Assembly: GCF_003350925.1 (NCBI RefSeq)
Contig: NZ_KZ857173.1
Span: 248,001 to 312,000 of the forward strand
DNA from: Dyella tabacisoli
GTDB taxonomy: Bacteria; Pseudomonadota; Gammaproteobacteria; Xanthomonadales; Rhodanobacteraceae
Direction of reading: 5' to 3'
Length of the DNA stretch: 64,000 nucleotides
In this document: piece after piece, positions 62,424 through 64,000 of the stretch
How positions within the stretch are numbered: position 1 is the stretch's first letter
Layout of the letters: each line of letters opens with the position of its first letter
Notes under the pieces: generated by a model
Database searches by the model: none
What the model was told of the DNA's origin: nothing
Seen by the model: the letters and a program-made list of their open reading frames with translations, nothing else
Position numbers and translations under genes: made by a program

Positions 62424-64000
62424 ATGAAGGCAACGTATGTTGCGGCATTGGCTGCCGTACTACTGACCGCTGCGTTGTACCCGACAAGCCCAGCGCTGGC
62501 CGCGGCATCCACTAGCGGGAACTTGCTCGTTGGCGCAGACGGCGAAGCCGCTGCATGCACCTCGGACTGGAACGCCGTGACTACCGTGCCGGGCTGGACT
62601 GTGCTGCAAGGCAACCCGAGTGTCGTGTGCTACACCGCCGCCAGTTTTGCCACGCCCAGCACGCCAGCACGCGGCAAGGCGTTTATCGCCGACGGCCCCT
62701 ATGGTGATTCAGCACTGAGTCAACGCGTAGATGTATCGGCAGCCAGCGCCGTTATCGATGCCGGCACGGCAAGTTATACGCTGTCCGGCTGGCTGGGCGG
62801 CTACGGCGGTTACAGCGCACATACCGTGTTGAGCGCGACCTTTCTCGATGCCAACGGCAACCCGCTGGGCTCCTCGGCCACCGTACCCACCGTGACCGCG
62901 GCCGATCGCGGTTACAGCAATGCTTTTCTGGCGCGGGCGATCAGCAACCCGGTACCCGCCGGCACCCGTTCGATTTCAGTGCTTTTGCGTTTCGCTGACA
63001 CCAGCGCCTCTTACAACATCGGCTATGCCGACAATCTGTCGCTTACGCTCTCCACGCCGGTGCCCGTACCCACGCTAACCGCCCCGGCAGCCAACGTGCC
63101 CGCCTTCGACCACGTGTTTGTGGTGATGATGGAGAACACCAGCTACGGGCAAGTCATCGGCGATACCACCGATGCGCCCTTTATCAACAGCCTGGCCAAT
63201 CGCGGCACCTTGTTGTTGAATTCCAGTGGAACCTACCACCCCAGCGACGAGAATTACCTCGCCATCGCCGGCGGCGACAATTTCGTGCAGGGCGCGATCT
63301 ACTATCCGAATATCCATGTCACCTCGCCGCATCTGGGTGACCGTCTGGAGGCCATCGGCAAGACCTGGAAAGCCTATGAGCAAGGCATGGGTACGCCGTG
63401 CAATACGAACAAAAACTACGATTCGTATTACGCACCCGATGATGCCCCCTTCATCAACTTCACCAATATCAGCACCAACCCCACCCGCTGCCAGGCGCAT
63501 CTGGTCGATCTAAGCCAACTCAATAACGATTTGCAGAGCATCGCCAGCACGCCGAATTTCGCCTGGCTGGCCGCCGACGATTACTACGACGGCGAAGCCT
63601 CCGGCAACGGCTCGTCGGCCAGCCTGAAGGTACAAGATGGTTGGCTGAAACAAACCCTACAGCCGATTTTCAACTCCCCCGCCTGGACCGGCCAGCACTC
63701 GCTGCTGATTCTTACCTGGGATGAGTCTGCAGATAAATCCAACAGCTCCGGCAATCACATTGCAACCATCCTGGTCGATTCACAGGGCGCCGTCCGGGCT
63801 GGCTATGGCAGCGCCGCCAGCTACAACCACTTCAGCGTGGGTCGCACGATCGAGCAGGCCCTGGGCCTTTCCGCATTGACCGCCAACGATACCTACGCCA
63901 CGCCGCTTAACGATGCGTTCGCAGCCGCCACACCGCCAGCATCGACGCCGACACTATCCACCAGCACGGCCACAGTGCCGCAAGGCGGCAACATCATGCT
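62424..64000 (+). CDS. Secreted phosphoesterase family protein, 5' part
   Basis: The gene is truncated by the window end; 525 residues are visible. An ATG with AGGTGA upstream opens a signal peptide (KATYVAALAAVLLTAALYPT, then ALAAA). A ~200-residue beta-rich domain (carbohydrate-binding-like) follows. From about residue 220 it is a phosphoesterase domain (FDHVFVVMMENTSYGQVIG, PFINSLANRGT, YHPSDENYLAIAGGDNF, LLILTWDES), as in acid phosphatase/phospholipase C-like proteins. The final visible residues begin a Thr/Ser-rich domain. Substrate unknown; the metal-binding Asp/His set is incomplete in view. Confidence 0.85.
   Translation, partial: MKATYVAALAAVLLTAALYPTSPALAAASTSGNLLVGADGEAAACTSDWNAVTTVPGWTVLQGNPSVVCYTAASFATPSTPARGKAFIADGPYGDSALSQRVDVSAASAVIDAGTASYTLSGWLGGYGGYSAHTVLSATFLDANGNPLGSSATVPTVTAADRGYSNAFLARAISNPVPAGTRSISVLLRFADTSASYNIGYADNLSLTLSTPVPVPTLTAPAANVPAFDHVFVVMMENTSYGQVIGDTTDAPFINSLANRGTLLLNSSGTYHPSDENYLAIAGGDNFVQGAIYYPNIHVTSPHLGDRLEAIGKTWKAYEQGMGTPCNTNKNYDSYYAPDDAPFINFTNISTNPTRCQAHLVDLSQLNNDLQSIASTPNFAWLAADDYYDGEASGNGSSASLKVQDGWLKQTLQPIFNSPAWTGQHSLLILTWDESADKSNSSGNHIATILVDSQGAVRAGYGSAASYNHFSVGRTIEQALGLSALTANDTYATPLNDAFAAATPPASTPTLSTSTATVPQGGNIM

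Overview
The window reads as chromosomal DNA of a gammaproteobacterium, most likely Xanthomonadales (Rhodanobacteraceae-like, e.g. Dyella/Frateuria/Rhodanobacter). This is inferred from protein content: the order folP, glmM, ..., tpiA, secG, tRNA-Leu(GAG), a DUF4785 protein beside a secreted hydrolase, DUF4157 proteins, an H-NS protein with a Lys/Ala tail, and REP-like GC-rich palindromes. No database search was possible, so the taxon is an inference.

Layout. (1) 1-9.9 kb: a surface-glycan locus. A partial leftward gene comes first, followed by a tightly packed rightward operon: ABC-2 permease, ABC ATPase, methyltransferase, acyl/AMP ligase, acyl carrier protein, an AlgX/AlgJ-like SGNH protein with TPRs, and a two-domain GT2 glycosyltransferase. 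It looks like a system that builds, methylates, possibly acylates, and exports a polysaccharide. (2) 10-15.9 kb: accessory DNA with a GNAT enzyme, small secreted or unknown proteins, a DUF4157 protein carrying a deaminase-like motif set, and a frameshifted membrane gene. (3) 15.8-29.7 kb: mobile DNA. A remnant integrase sits beside a degenerate copy of the tRNA-Leu 3' end. It is followed by a ~13.5 kb island bounded on the right by an intact tyrosine integrase and tRNA-Leu. The island carries an Rhs toxin with a TPR neighbour between direct repeats, an MmeI-like restriction-modification enzyme, an AlpA-type regulator and small island genes.

(4) 29.7-48.4 kb: mostly core genome: secG, tpiA, glmM, folP, orn, sbcB, aqpZ, epmA, ligA and assorted enzymes and transporters. 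A small DUF559 nuclease gene flanked by inverted REP palindromes has been inserted just before epmA, giving one continuous reading frame. (5) 48.5-64 kb: a second DUF4157 protein with two HExxH motifs, a PAP2 homologue with an altered motif, rnk, an MFS exporter, a CPA2 antiporter, copZ/copA with a MerR-type 19-bp-spacer promoter, small enzymes, an H-NS protein, two tandem DUF1579-like Tat proteins, a small secreted protein, a MITE-like repeat, and the 5' part of a phosphoesterase.

The candidates most worth following up are the DUF559/REP cassette fused to epmA, the tandem island architecture at tRNA-Leu, the deaminase-like DUF4157 protein, and the acyl-ligase/ACP/SGNH module in the glycan export operon.
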